A DNA stretch of 64,000 nucleotides from Larus michahellis (taxonomy: Eukaryota; Chordata; Aves; Charadriiformes; Laridae), in assembly GCF_964199755.1 (NCBI RefSeq), contig NC_133930.1, positions 60,231,962-60,295,961 of the forward strand, written 5' to 3'. Position 1 is the first letter of the stretch. The number at the start of each line of letters is the position of its first letter. The notes beneath the pieces are model-generated. The model made no database searches. It was not told the origin of the DNA and saw only the letters and a program-made list of their open reading frames with translations. A program made the position numbers and the translations under genes. This document shows positions 25,901-40,900 of the stretch, one piece after another.

Positions 25901-28900
25901 CGTGATGTCATTTTCAAACCATCCTACCAGAATCTGACCATATGAGTAATTTATTCTACCCTTACATTATCTCTAGCCTTTCCAGGAGTTCAACTAGACA
26001 GCATAATTTATAATTGCTCAAAACCCAAGCTCAACACAGCAAAACTAGATTATTTAAGAGTACTACATACTGGGCAGGAATCTCTGAACCAAGGCAGTTT
26101 AAAGAGTTAACATGGTCCTTGGTAACACGTAAGACTATCTAGCTCAACATTAGTTCAGGTACAGCTACCTTTCAACATTAGCGTAGGCATTTCCTTAAAG
26201 CTGTACATTTGATTGACACTGTCAATATTTTCCACTTCACTGCTGATTACTGTTTAACAATTGAGCATGTATTCCAACTTATTTCTGTTTAAAACTTGCA
26301 GATACTTTGTTTTGAAGCAATGATGTCTGAATAGCGATAGCACTGCCTAGTATTATCCAGGGGAGTAAGTCATTCAGAGTCTCCCCCAAACATATTTTTG
26401 TTGGAGAAAGAGCACTTCAACTAGCATATGTCTATTATATTGCAGCACTATATGGCTGAAGTAATTTAGCAAGACATATTCCAGGAATACTAAGTCTGCC
26501 ATATTGCAAGCAGCTGTCAGCCTATCTGCCTTGATTTGGCTGCTGTTCTTTAGAAGTAATTGTATCAGAGTTAATGATGCAACCCTACCGACTGCAGCTC
26601 TTCCATCAGATTTCTTCTATTTGTTTCTCCAGCACTTAGCTTTTCATAGCCTTCCCCTGTTCTACCTATTACTGCTGCATATCAGATAATACAAGTAAGC
26701 AACAGTAAGGCAACAAGCAGCAGTTACACAGTAGTTTTATAATATATCCTAATTATTCATTTTGTTGTAAGCTCTCTCACTGTAATGTTATGGCGGATTT
26801 GAAGAAGGGAAAGGCCAAGTCAGCCCCTTACTTGTGGTAAGCACAGCTTTCTTTCCAGCTGCCCTTCATCTTGCTTCCTTTAGTAGGGACTAAGGCTTAA
26901 TGCTCCTTCAGCTGATTTTAAATGAGTAAAATTAATTGGTTTTCACCAAGAATAAAAAACTAAATAAATTACAGTTTCAGCAGCACACAAAATTTCATTC
27001 TACTTGGAATATGACTATCAAGGCTTCTGAACCTACAGACAAAAATTAGATTTGCACCCTTGATGAATTAGGTATCAGGGTTTTCACAGGGCAGGCAAGA
27101 ATAATATAAAAACACTGTTTCTGCTGTGAAAACTGCATTTCATATAAGCATATTCACAAATACCTCAAAAAACACAAGATGCCTATATAAGCTTCAACCT
27201 ATAATGTTAATAAGGTGTGCAGCACAAAATAAAAATGAAAAGCCACATTACCTCCAAGAGTTGCTGAAAAACTTGATGTCTTTCCAAACTGATTTTCAAT
27301 AAACTTTGGTAGAAATGTGGCAAAGCCAGTGGCAACTAAGGCTTCTGAAGAACTGGCTATTATTAGGCTCATAAGTACTGGATTCTTCAACAGTATCTAT
27401 GGGGGGAAATTAGCATAACACTCAGGAAGTCATTTCATTGTAGTACCATGTAAACTAGAAGGCACATTTTAAACTAGAAGTCATAATTTAAAGCAGATAC
27501 TCTCATGCAGAACTTGACTAATACGCTTTTCTTGCTTTAACAATCTTAAGCATCAACAAATATGCATTAAATTATTAGTAGCACTAGACACTTCCCTATT
27601 ACAACACAATAAAGAAGCAACTACCTTTCTAAACACCTGTGTACTACCTGAAAAAGAATTTATTTTCTCAGAACATATCAGTTTCAGTAAATTCAAGATT
27701 TCTTACCAGGAGAGCCATGGGAAAGTCTTTAAAACTTTTTCCAATATTCTTGCTCTCAACAAGCACCTCACTGCCGTCATTATGAGTTTCAGAGATTTTT
27801 TCAGCCTGTATTTTTGCTGTTCCTAAAAATGAGCACATTTACTGACAATGAAAACATTGAATACCTGTGCTTTATACTTAAAGTCAGAAAAAGCATCAAA
27901 ATAAGCGTTTCCTTTCCTTGGTAAAACTAGTTCAGACATTGTAAGCCTTCTTAAATATTTTATCAGTACACATCCCTATAAAGATCAATAATGTATTGCT
28001 GCAGAAAGAAGAACTCGGCTGAATGCATCAGGGTTCCCTTGGAAGGCCTTGGCTGTAAGAAGATATAATCAGGGATATCCTAAGAATTTCAGACTATCCT
28101 GAAGCCCTTTCAATATATATATAGTTATTTTTTTTTTTTAGAAGTGTCTTTACATTCTCCACAGTTCCCTACTTCATTTTTCCTTTTCCTTCATCATTTC
28201 TCTTTCCAAATAAACATAGTAAGATCTTTAGATGCTCTCCCAAGGGACTCCTAGATAATATCTGCCCGAACAGAAATTATACTAAAATTATTATTTTTAG
28301 AAGACTGCTCTGGGATATTTTGATTCATGCTTTGTTATTCCACCCAAAACAGGAAGGCAACAAAGACAACAATGCATGAGTTAAGTCAATGGAATTCCCT
28401 TATGATTCTTGGTGGGTAACACAGCAGCTTTAAATACAGGCCTGGATGATTAGCTGCAAGCCTCTTATAAACTTTTACCATCAGTTTCCATGCTGTACCT
28501 GTTTCTAGTCCTACCGTACATCCTTACATACGCAAGATCCTCCCTCTAGCCCATTCACCTTGTTTTAAAGGCTGCATATTGGAAGCAATGTATTTATCAT
28601 CAGGTTTTAGCCAAACACAGTTTACTGAGAAACAGAATCAAAAAGGAATCACACAGTCCAGCAGTCTAAAATTCACAAGTGTAAACAAGTCTCTCTTCCA
28701 AAGTAGCCCATTGTTGTTAAACAATTACCTGGTAGGTGTTTCGGAAAGCACGAAAAAGGTATTATAAGAAGCCAAATTGCAAAACAGCATGCAACAAATG
28801 CTATCCACCATGCTCCAAGCCAACGTGGGTCATCTTGATCCATCTTTGTACTGGGAAAGTAATTTGGAAAAAGCAGGTTTACCATTCATTAATTTAAATC

Positions 28901-31900
28901 AGAAATTTCAGAAGTCAGTGAGCTGGAATTTATTTTTTTTTAATACTGATTTAAGAGAAAGACTTTGAATATTGTCATTTTCTTGTTTTTTACATGAATT
29001 AAATTTATTGTTTGCTTGTTTAAAGCACATTCATCAGCTTTATTATAACAATATTGCATTCTATACCAAATATAGCTTTCAACTCATTAGTCGAATTCAT
29101 TCTGATTTAAAAGCCATGACTTGGCCCTGATTTTCCTGTAACGTTCTCAAGATACTGAAAAAGCTTTTTTTAGAAAGAATCTTCATGATCAATGAGTTAT
29201 GTGAAAGCCAATACAGAAGTTCAGAATGACATTGCATTGATCCAAAGTCCCTAAAACACAGGAAATAAGTGTAAATGAAGTTGTTGGTTTGGACATCAGT
29301 ACAATTTATAACATTATTTTTTGAGTAGTCGACTGTTACTCAACTGGTAGATTTTCTAGCAAGCTCTTCCTGAGGAGGTAAGTACGGGTATCCTACCCCG
29401 CATATCCCACCTCAGAGAAACTTTGCACAAGAAATCAATAGTTGCAATCTAAACATAAATGAACAAGTAATCAAAAGACAAAGCATTTTTTCTTAATCAG
29501 CTTTAAAACAGTTAATATCTCAAAAAGCTAGAACTAAGCATTTGGTCTACAGAAAAACTTTCACACACAATGGCGTGACTCACTGTGGGATGTAACTCAA
29601 CTTGTTACCAAGCTAAAGAAGCTCTTGAAGATGCAGTATTTTCCAAAGAAAAGCTCTTTCTCCTCCTTACATGGAGAAAAGCTGAAGATTTTAATCTGAA
29701 TTATTAGGAAAAGAAAATAGAAAGCAAAAGACTAAGTTGTATCTTGCCTTTCTGGGATCTGGATATCAATATAAATATTAAGTAGCTGCCCTCCTAAGAC
29801 GTAGCCAATAGCAGGACCCAGCAGTGACATGGCATAGCCAATTCCTAGAAGAGAAGATAAATACATCAAGTTCACTGTAAATTTTTAAAGCTTTCTTTAA
29901 AAAAAAAATTCCAAAATCAACTTCAGACCAAGTGGTTTCTGTAATTCAACCTGTTCTTTCACTTTCATTACTTCCACCACAGCATGCAGAAGAAAAAATT
30001 CATAGTTGTCCCTTGACAAGAAAATTTGCAGCTCTCATTAAAAGCTGCAACTCCAGAGGTTCAGCAAAAAACACTTCACTGAAATCATCTTTATGCATTA
30101 CTAGATTGCCTTTTGCACATCTTGTGCCTGCAATCACAATCCAGCTCGAGAAAAAGTTTAAGTGAGGTTGTTATGAGCATCAGTTACTAATAGTACATGC
30201 CCAGAACCTTTAAGAACCTACTTATTTTTATTTTGAGTCTTGTTGATTTTTAGATCTGCCAAGACCAGAAGCCAGGGTACCATTAAAACTTTTGGCATAT
30301 TATCTGCCACACATATGCATTACAATTTATCGATATGAGCCTTAAAATACAAAGCCAGGGCTCTTAACAGCTCCTGACAGTTCTAAAAAACAAACAAAAA
30401 ACCCAACAAAAAACAAAGTGCAGGTGTAACCATATCCTATTAAAGAGTACTCTTAGGTTGACCCTTTTTTTTTTTGGCCGTAGGACAAGATTTTCTCAGT
30501 GTTACTATAGTCTCCCTGGCCAGCCAGATTTCTGTTGCAATGCTGGCAGGAGCATTGTCTCCACCAATAAAGGTTTGCAACTAATAGTAAAAAGCTGTCT
30601 AAATAATTAGTAAGACAGGCATCCTTACTGCTGATATTCTATCGAAGGTTGAAGAATCTGGATTTTTGCAGAGCACCTGGATTCTGAGTATTTAGTATTA
30701 TTTCACTCTCTGTAGACAGCAAGAAAGAATGACGAGAGGATGGGGTGGGAAGGTGCAAGAAGGGGAAGGGATGTAGAAGGGGCCACTCAATTATCAGTAA
30801 GCAACCACTGATATTGAATTGAAATATCCCAGATTTTTCTGTATTTTGGAAATAATGACATGCTCATAGGATCTTACGAGTTAAGTCTATATTCCACCTA
30901 CAGAAATTCAAGCCTATCTTAAAAGGTGTCTATTCCCTCCTACTTATCATTCAATTTAAATTACCATTTGGAATTGCTTAACTTTTCATTGGCTTTAAAC
31001 ATAGATGCCTCAGCTCAGCAAGAGAAGAACAGTCATCATGAAAATGCACCCAGTTTCAGAAGAGAAAGAAACTACTAACTTATGAATTGCAAACTTATAG
31101 TCTAAGATGCTAGCAGCTATTTACAGACACTAGCAGAAAGTTTTAGGGTTTCTTTTTACTGCCTTGCACAAGCCTTCTTGCATTAAGCAAAGAAACACAA
31201 TATATTTTAAATCCTCAATAAGTTGCATAAAAGCAAGAAAAAGAAGTGAAGCTTAATGTAGCTACCTGTCCACTCACTTGCATTCTAGTTTTGTTATATT
31301 AGGCAGAATACACTGTTTTTTTGAAGTCAGCAGTTGTCTGAAGATTGCACAAGCACTGATTTATTGTATTGGTCAGTTACATTTTAAGTACAAACAGAAC
31401 ACTGAAACCATTTTCCTGAGTTTTCAGGCCACTTCTTGATCCTCTAATCATGCAGACAGCCCTAATTCTGCTCTATTTATTTCACTGGCCTCAGAAAAAA
31501 AGTGTAATAATCTTCTCCCTCAATATAAAGAAACAGCAAAAATAAAAGCTGTCTTTGTTATTTAAGATTTAACAAATGCAACTATTCTATTTATTGGAAT
31601 CAAATGAAGTGGCTTACCCGGAAAAACTAATCAAGAATTGTGTGCAAATAGATGATGATTTCAATTTTGCCCTCTAAAATATTGATTCAGTCTGGAAAAC
31701 AGTCCAGGAACCTAAAAGCTTTTAATTCCTCCTGTGAGTTACCAATATGGCTAACATACTTTTACCAGGTTACACCTAAAATTTAGGGAAAATAGCAAAC
31801 GTCTTCATACCCATAGAAGACACAGACTGCAATGAGCTTGGCAGTAAAAACACACATAACCCAGAGAATGCTGACTGGAAAGACTAAAAGCCAGTGCTGA

Positions 31901-34900
31901 GAATTAGTATTCCTTAGCTTTCAAACAGCCCTACAGTAAGACAAAACACATTCTCCATGTTCCTAGGCAATCACTTTACTTTCAGTTAAGGAACGATACT
32001 TCCAGTATTTACTCTATGTGGCTAGAGGACTGTATTGATCACATGATCCACAGGAGTGTCCCTGCACTGAGGGGACAGCCTACTGACAGAAAGTAAATAA
32101 ATAAAACCATTAAAGGATACAGTAAGGTCTGGCTACGACCTGATATACAGTAGTTTTCAACACGTGTAACACTAAAAAGCAAATTTTTTCTACAAATAGT
32201 TTTGTTGTTAATGGACAGGCTATTTAACCACTTAAATCACTTTCAGTTACTGACACGAAAAAACAGGACAGGTGCAAAGTAGCCTTACCAAGCTCTGCAA
32301 AATAACTATAGAAAAGACTTTATACTTATAGCAGACTAATATCTAACTTGCACAGTAACTGATAAAGAAACACTTTACACACATAAGTAAACAATAATAC
32401 TGATTTAATTAGAGGAATTCATAAAAGCATTTGAAAGGCTTTGATCTACCCAGACAATGTGTTATAAACAGTTTTAAAAGTTACCTATATAAAGGGAAGA
32501 CTTGTGTTTTGGGACACTATCATCAATAAAAGCTGTCCCCAAAGTATATAGTGGAGTTCCTCCAACTCCCAGCAGCAGCTGTCCCAGGATAAACACATAC
32601 AAATAGTTGTGAAGTGAAGACTTTGTGCTGGCATTGCAAGTGAAGTTAGCAGAGCTTGCTCCTGGAACTTGACATGTGTCTGAAAGACAGAGACAGCAGG
32701 ATTTTAAAACTCTGTTACCCAGCTCATCACAGTCCAACTGAAGAAAAACCCGTACTGAAAGTTAAACTACATACGAAGTGCTGTTAGTGCCAGGCTCCCA
32801 TTATAGTTTCCAGGCCTACTAATATATGCTACATGACAGGGCCATAACCTTCTATGACATCATATCCCCCGAAAGAAATACTATCATGGCTTGGTTTTTG
32901 TTTCCTTATCGATAAGGAAAGATGGATGCAATTGTCTTATTAAAACATTTTGCCTTATTGAAAGCATTATTGACCAGATGTATGCAGAAAAAAAACACAC
33001 CAAAAACTGCACCAAACTGTCAAACGGTCATTCAACAGGTTAGTGAATACTCCTAGGTAACAGACACTTCGTTTTGTTCTTGTACCTTATAATGATTCTG
33101 AGGAGCACTAACAACAACTTCCACTCTAAAGTGACAGAGCAGCCTGAGCAACCTGAGTAAAGTTGGACTGCTGGAGAGGAAAGCACAGTCATCAGAGTCA
33201 CAAGAAAAGATAATCCTCCCTTCTCATACACTGTTTTGAGAAGTGTTTCCCTAAAAAAAGAGAGAGACACCTTAAAAAAACCACACCACTATCTCTTGTA
33301 GGGCATACAACGCCGTATGTCCAGAATTAGAAGTCAATGTAAAGCCTCTGTAGTTGTCCAAACACACAGACAAAGAGGGAAGCAGAGGTAAAACAGCTTA
33401 AGGTTGCATCTGCTCCTGTAATGTTTGGCACTATGAGGAGGGAAGAGAAAAGAGGAACTGAAGACAGGGAGTATGTTTTCTCTTCTCCTTCCTCTTGCTA
33501 TCACTGCATTTTTAGTAGCAGACAGTCCCAAGTGACAAGATGAAAAAGAGGACTGTGGTCCTTTCCAGGTTTTTCCATAGAAGAGGGTACAACCCTAAAG
33601 ACAACAATAAACCCTTTGGTGGAAACAAGCCATGCTGAGCAAATGTATGAAAACACCCTTCAGGTCAGATGAGTAGACCGCTTGATTCTCAATACTTTGC
33701 TACAAAATTATCACATTGTTTTTCCCAGGTCCTTTTCTACTTAAGAGCACTTTTTACTGAAGCAAACAAAGGGCAAGCTTGTCCACACTTCGGGCTCACA
33801 GGACATAACACACAAGAAAGCGCTTGCCACACAGCAGATATTTAAAGAGAGCTGCCTAAGCTGATGTTATAAATGCATCCATGGGCTTCACCCTGTTTTC
33901 CTCCAGAAGGAGCAGCACTATAGTGGTAGTAGAATCATGTAGCACACAACAGGTAATTCAGTGCTGTTGCACAGAAACCGGTCAACGTAGTCATGCAAAA
34001 ACTTCAAGAGGAGGAATCATTAAAATTTTCATTCATTTCCACTTAGGAACAATCCTCATTTTAATGCTCTAATGAAGCCATGCAGGGAACATTTTATTAT
34101 GAATTACTACTCTGAAAATTAAGTTTTTTAGAGTGTATTTTCCACTTATTGTCAATCTGCTATCTTTAGCGAGATTCCTCTTTTCTGCAGGAAATTAAGT
34201 CTTAAACCAGGATAACTTCATACTATTTACATGCACAGTTTCTAAAACTGACTGTAGAAGGACATCATGTCCTACAATATCTTGCTAATATACACTTATT
34301 CATGTATAGCACATATATACAATACACCTGCTGTCATAAATTACATTCTAATACTCATTGGGCAAGTCCAAAACAGCATTTAGATAGTTATTTTACTGGA
34401 TTGCACAAGTAGTAGTATCTTGTTAAAACATACACATCAGAAAACAAGCAATGCAGAGCAAGAAAATGACACGAACCATGTTCAATGACAAAAGTGTAGC
34501 CTAATTTGAGATCTACAAATAGCTTCATGAAATAAGCAGGTTACCTATGCTTGGTACTGGTGGTCTAACTCTGGCAGACTGTGGTTCTTCATGAATCCCC
34601 ATCCTCACCCTCAATGTCTCAGTTCATGTCAATCTAAAAGCCTGTGCCACTGTGTAACTAATTGATTATAGCCTCTCTCCTTCAGTTTTCTAACTCTTCA
34701 GTTTATATGCCCTAGGAAATTTATCCTGATGTTGAGAGGAGAAAAAGCTTATCACAGTAGTTTGTTTTCAGAACCACATAATCAGGTATAACTACAAAAT
34801 TAAGAGAACAATCAATATGCACTTTAATACAATTAGAATACTTTTATTTGCATCAGCTATCAGGCCTCTCTTTTTTTTTTTTTTTAAGATCAGCAAGTAC

Positions 34901-37900
34901 ACTTAGTCAGTGCAGTTAGACCATATTTCATATTTCCAAGAAACACTTTAAAAGCAAAGATGATTTACCACAAAACTATGAGATTAGTTTAAACCAGCAT
35001 GTCAGAACTGCCATCAAAGAACAGTTTACTCTCTCAGCCATTTGTGTCATCCCCTTCTTGTACCAGTCCAAGGTTTAAGCAGATTGGTAAAGTGACACAG
35101 GTTAAATCTAACCTGAAGTAGATCCAGAAGCCTGTTTGCTGCTGTCATAAGAATGGTGGAGAGGGAAGGCACTGGCTTTTACACGGCCAAGAAAGTCTAA
35201 CCTGAGATAAGCCAAGCTCTAAGAGAAGTTCAACATGTGTGACTGGCCATGTTAACTACTGTTTCCTCATTAAACTTGTTTTCCCTTCTATAAATCAGTG
35301 AATTAGACTTGCATTTTAAAGAGCACAACTGCATTAAAGGCAACGCCATCTAACAGAGTTCGTCATTATAAACCTTCTTGCATGCTTTAATCTAACACAT
35401 CTACCTGAATCCAAGTTATGTAAAGACCAAAATATTACCAAATATCTAATGCAACATACTACCCAAGAAGGTGGAACCAACTGTGAGAAGCTTTAGCAAT
35501 TACATTAAATAGAAGACAGGTCAAGACTAACCTTACTCACATCTCAAACTGCAGCCAGTAGGTGCGGGGGGGGTTTGTCTTTTGAGGGGTGGGGAATAGT
35601 TTAAAGAGAGTTGCAAGAAATAACACACAGCTTGTTTTCTAGTTCTTTTTAAACTTAAAAATTTGTGCACCCTTTAAGTCTTGAATAGGAAAGCCACTCA
35701 AAGCTTCAATGAATATGTTGAATGAAGACTAAGTTCTTGGTTTCTAAGGACAGATGTTACAGTATTACACAACATCTAAGTAGTACAGAGAAACAGACCA
35801 AACAGTGTAGAGAACAGCAGCACTATCCATTATTCAACTAATGAGATAGTCTCTTCAGAGAGCAAAATCAACAGAAAAAACACAGAGATAGTAATGGTAC
35901 ATGACAAAACAGTCAAATTAGAGGCTGGCATCACACATATTCTATTGCCATTAGTACCCAAATGCCATAGTCTTTTTCACTCTTTAATTGTCCTCGACAT
36001 GTTCTGGGAAAAAAAGATCAATTAATGCCCTCCTGAGAAGATTCACTAACTCTCAGACTCTAAATGACTTATCCACCATCTGAGTTTCCAGTAAAACAGA
36101 GAACTGAAGAAAGGCGTTCAAGTCATTCTTCCTCTTCTCAAATCAAGCACAAACATTTCAACTCAAATGGCTAAGACTTGTTATTAACAAAGATATTTCT
36201 TTTTTCCAAAGACATCATTCACATCCTGTAACTGAAGAGACTCATGGAATAATTCAAGTTGGTAGGGGCAACAGGGACTCATGTAGTTCAACCTCCTAAT
36301 CCAAACAGTGTCAAAACTGAATGCAGACCAAATTGCTCAAACCTTTATTCAGCAGGGTCTTAAAACCCCTAGAGATACAGACTGCACAGTCTTTCTGGGT
36401 AATCTATTGCAATGCTTGACTGTCTTCACAATAAAGTTACATTCCTTGTGTAAAGTGAAGAGCTACATTTCAAATTTGCTCTGACAGACATCTTTTACAA
36501 ACTTAAGCATATTTCAGTAAGATCCAAGATGGAAGTTTAAAAGTACATTGCTTATAGTATCTGCAGTTTTCACAGTCCTTTGTACTGTCTACCAGTAATA
36601 AAACACAGAACCGTTTCATTACAGATAAACCACTAGATGGAGCTTCTGACTACAAATATCAGAGCCAGCTGAGACACTGACGACCCTATGTAACCTAAAA
36701 AAAAAAGTTTTATCAGAACAAATAACTGGTTACATCTAGATTACAAATTTGAGTCTGAAGCCTTTCTGGAGATTAGACAAGACATGTTTGTTGTGGCTAC
36801 AAATTTTGGTAAATAGGTAGACCACTGGTTAACTGCTCTTTCAATATGAAAATGGATTAAACTATTTCTAAAGATTGTTTATTATGATAAATAATTCAAA
36901 TTGAATAGTTTTGTAGAGTACGATATGTATATACTCAGAATAAAAGTAAATTAATACCTGGAGGTAAAACAGTAAGTTCCGGGAAGTCTGTAAACCTTAT
37001 AGTGGAGGCTAGATATATTTTGTATTCCAGCCTAGATCTATTAAATGTTAAAGTAGCCATATTAAATATTGTTCTGAACTATACTTTGAAGTTGTCTTGC
37101 AAGTGAAACTCATGGTACTTACATATAACAGATGAACATAAGTAATCAAGTAACCAACTAGGAACTGTTCAAAAGTAAATTAGGTGGTAGATTTTACACT
37201 TAGTACAAAGCATCAAACAAAGGAGTCTAGTCCTAATCCATTAAAATCTCTATAAACTACTCATCCAAACAAATAAGCAAAGAAGCTTTTTTGGGGGTGT
37301 TGCTATTAATTCTGCAACCAAATGTATAGTTAAGACGCTTCACCAACGTCAGAACTAGCTAAACCAGACATTCTATAAAATCATGTACTGTGGTTCACTT
37401 AACTGTTAAAGGATGCCATTGCACAGCACGTGCAGGTTTACATTGAGTCTGTCATAGTGCAGACATTTCCTACACTCTGCAGTCATTTACCTTTGATAGT
37501 GTTTTGTTTAAATCAGCTTAACTGCTTAAATCTGTTCACCACAGTCACAGCATAGGTACCTGCATTACAGCATTCAAACCAGCATGAGTTCAGTCAGATT
37601 ATAGTGCCACGGAGAAGTTACATGTTCCATTTAAAATTTTTGCTACAGCTTTTAGATTTCAAAAGTCCATGTAGAACATGATCCCTAATAAAGTATCAAG
37701 ACCCCTACAGCATCTTTAATGATGGATGAAGTGGCAGATGTTTGATGAAAAAGTAACAGCTTCTTTGAGATTTCAACCCAAATTGGTAGGACCAGTTGCT
37801 ATAGTTGGCCATCTCCCATCACACTCCCACCCTGTCAGAACCTTGTTTCAATAAAAAAAATAAAATCAGGTTGGAATTTTTTTTTTGTATTAAATTCAGC

Positions 37901-40900
37901 TTCTCTTCCATACTAGAAAAGCAGGGAGTATAATACTGAAACTGAAATTGTAGAGAAATGGGACTGTAATACAGTCAGAAGTAAGTTGTTGTCCCTCTAC
38001 TAAGGGGTAACAATCATCTGCTTATAGCCTCCCAACACTGAAGAGTTTTTTCTTTTGGCCTTGTTCAGTTAAAAGTTCAATTGACTTCTGCCTCATATCC
38101 TCATTTATTAGAAGGTGAACAATTGCTTACCAAAGTTATTTAACTAATGGTTGATTTCTGGACAGCTCATGGAAGTGTGTGATGTGATTAACACCTAAAC
38201 TAATTTGAGAATCAACAACCGGAAGACTGAGAACCTTCCATGAGATTGCCTAATAGCTACTGATTTTTTTTTAGTGACCACCCTAATGTGCTTAGTCATT
38301 GAAGACATAAGTCTGATTAAACACTACAATAACAATTAAGACAATCCTAAAAGATTAAGTCATCCTGCTTTAAAGATATCTAGATGTTTCTTTATTAGTT
38401 ACAGGTGTGCCACTAAGCTGAGATGCAAATAGTTGGCATTAAGCACACTACACTTAAAGCTTTGTTTTATGAGGAAAGATATGCAAGATCCAAGAGCAAG
38501 CTACTCCCACAATTTCAGTACTACTTTGTTCAGTATTGTTCAGTACTGTCCCCTCTTTATTTCAGAGACCCACAAGTTTCAATCAACATTTTAGAAGAAC
38601 TTAGTGAAACTTGTTAATGAATTACTCAAGACACATTTAATAGTTCAAAACCCAAAACAACTGTAACACATAGCCACCTTTCAACAAGAAGACTGTAGGT
38701 CTAACAGCCTTCCTGTAATATTTATTCCACACCACTGACCTAACTTGCATGCCTATTCACAAAGAAATGCCAGATATTTTTTTTTTTTTTTTTTACACAA
38801 AGTGAGCTTTAATTGCATTAATCAATGCAAGTCAAAAAAGCACTTTATTCAAACGTTGCTTATGAGCAAGAACTGACATTGACACTCAGATCTGTTCTGA
38901 AAAAGAAAGTTCACTGTGCAGAGAGACAGATCTTGAACGTACAGATTCCACAGAACCATTTCATTTTCATTGTTAGAGATAATACCCTATTTTTAGGACT
39001 TTGACAAAGATTAACTAACTTGTACCAAATCAAGAGTTGCACCAAGTTGCTATAGAGATTTATTTTTTTTTAATCATTTTCAAAACATAAGGATAAACTT
39101 ACCTTCAAGTTTAGCTCCATACTGGTATTTTCCACTACTGAAGTGTGGTAAGGAAAATATAAGTGAGCCCAATCCTAGCATAAATGCTGAGAAAGCAAGC
39201 CATCGTGGTTTGTGCCCTCTTTCTCCAAAGTAAGATACAAACAGTGACAATATACAAAAAGCAATGTCATAGCTTGCAGAGATTAAGCCAGTGAGGGAAC
39301 TGTTCAACTCATAACGCTTCTCAATTGTTGAAATACTAATGTTAATCAGGCCATTTACCACAATACCTACAAAAAGAAAAAAGGAGATAATTAGTCAAAG
39401 ATACTGTAATTTGACAGACTTGCAAGGGTAAACTTACCATCATGTGATGGAAGGGTTAAAATGACTGTACTTACAAAGCTACACTTTAAGGTCTTTATTA
39501 GCTTTAAAATGCAAGTATATAGTGGATTGATAGAGCACCAACTTAAGCCAGCCAAACTGCACAGGACCTATTGAATTTTGTTCTCTCCTGTGGGCATTAA
39601 AGATGCAACACTCAAGTATTAAGACGGCAAAATACCATGTCTCAAGTTCTGTTCATGTATTAAGGTTCCAGATTCAGTTTGAAGTACAGAGAGATTTCAA
39701 ATAGAATGCATTACAGTATCATAAGATACTGTATAAGTTAAAAGGAAATTAGTCAAGGTTATGACTTGCATCAGAATACAAGCTACGACTGAAGCAAGTT
39801 CAGGACATAGCTTTCAAATAATGATTGTCAAACAAACATCATTTCTTCCCTGCCACCATAAAGAGAAGATACATGAAGGCTTTTGAACGTCCTTCCCCTA
39901 TAATATAAAGAAGTGTAAAGCTTTTTAAAAACACTTTGTAACTGTTTCAGCATAACTGAGGTGATCTACTTTAACTGAGAAAAAAGTTCACCCTCTGAAT
40001 CTTGAGGTTCCCTGAGGCAGAAATACCAGGCAACCTGGAGAAAAGGTCATGCACAAGCTGTCCTACTTAGGCACACGAGAACTCCCAAAAACTGATCCAG
40101 AAGTATAAGCAAGTAAGCCACAATTGCCAGTGCATGCTTATACACACTGTCCATGTTTACAGAAGTGTTGTCTCTAGACACTAACTAAAATCTCCCATCC
40201 TGCATCACATTCTGTTCATATGTGAAACACCAAGTAGTTAAACTCACAGGAGTTTACTTTTAACAGTCACAAAACAGGATTCTGTTAAAAATGAGGTGAA
40301 TAGCTGTACTTCATGACAGTGACAGATAACTTCAGGGTAGCCTAATTAAACTGTGCCCATAATAAAATATTTACCCCGGAAAAAAGTTAGGAAGTCTTAA
40401 AGTCACAGTTGCAAACAAGATTTAAGCGTTCTGTAAACTCAGAGGCAACTGATTGAGCATCTCTCATGACACAGGCCCTACAGTTATCCTTCCTCTTTCT
40501 AAAATTCAAACACGATTCTCTACTGTCATTCCAAAACCAGATGAGAGGGACAGATGACTAGGGACACTAATGGATTTAAGTTAGCTTTCAAGAAGAATTG
40601 CACCATCCAGAAGAGCAACTACACAGGCTGAACTTCAACAGATCTGCTTAAAGTGCTCTACATAGTAAAAAAAAAAAACATTACTCCAAATCTGTGATCA
40701 ACCAGCTGTTTTCTTATCAGTCCAATTCCCACCATAACTAAACACTACAGCTTTCTATAAGGAGGCAGTTCTTGGCACAATCTTAATTTTCTAATACCCT
40801 ACTACAGCCGCTTTATTAAGAATGCCAATTTCACCTGTCAGTCTGACCACCACCTTTAAATTCACAAGGGATTCACAGAAGTATTCAGGTGTTCCTCCAC

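Larger units (their letters stand above)
25767..28728 (-). other. SLCO4C1: SLCO4C1 introns 5-7
   Basis: Introns at 27823-28728, 27397-27706 and 25767-27251 separate exons 5, 6, 7 and 8. All have GT-AG ends. I see no transposon, RNA gene or extra exon in them. Confidence 0.75.
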
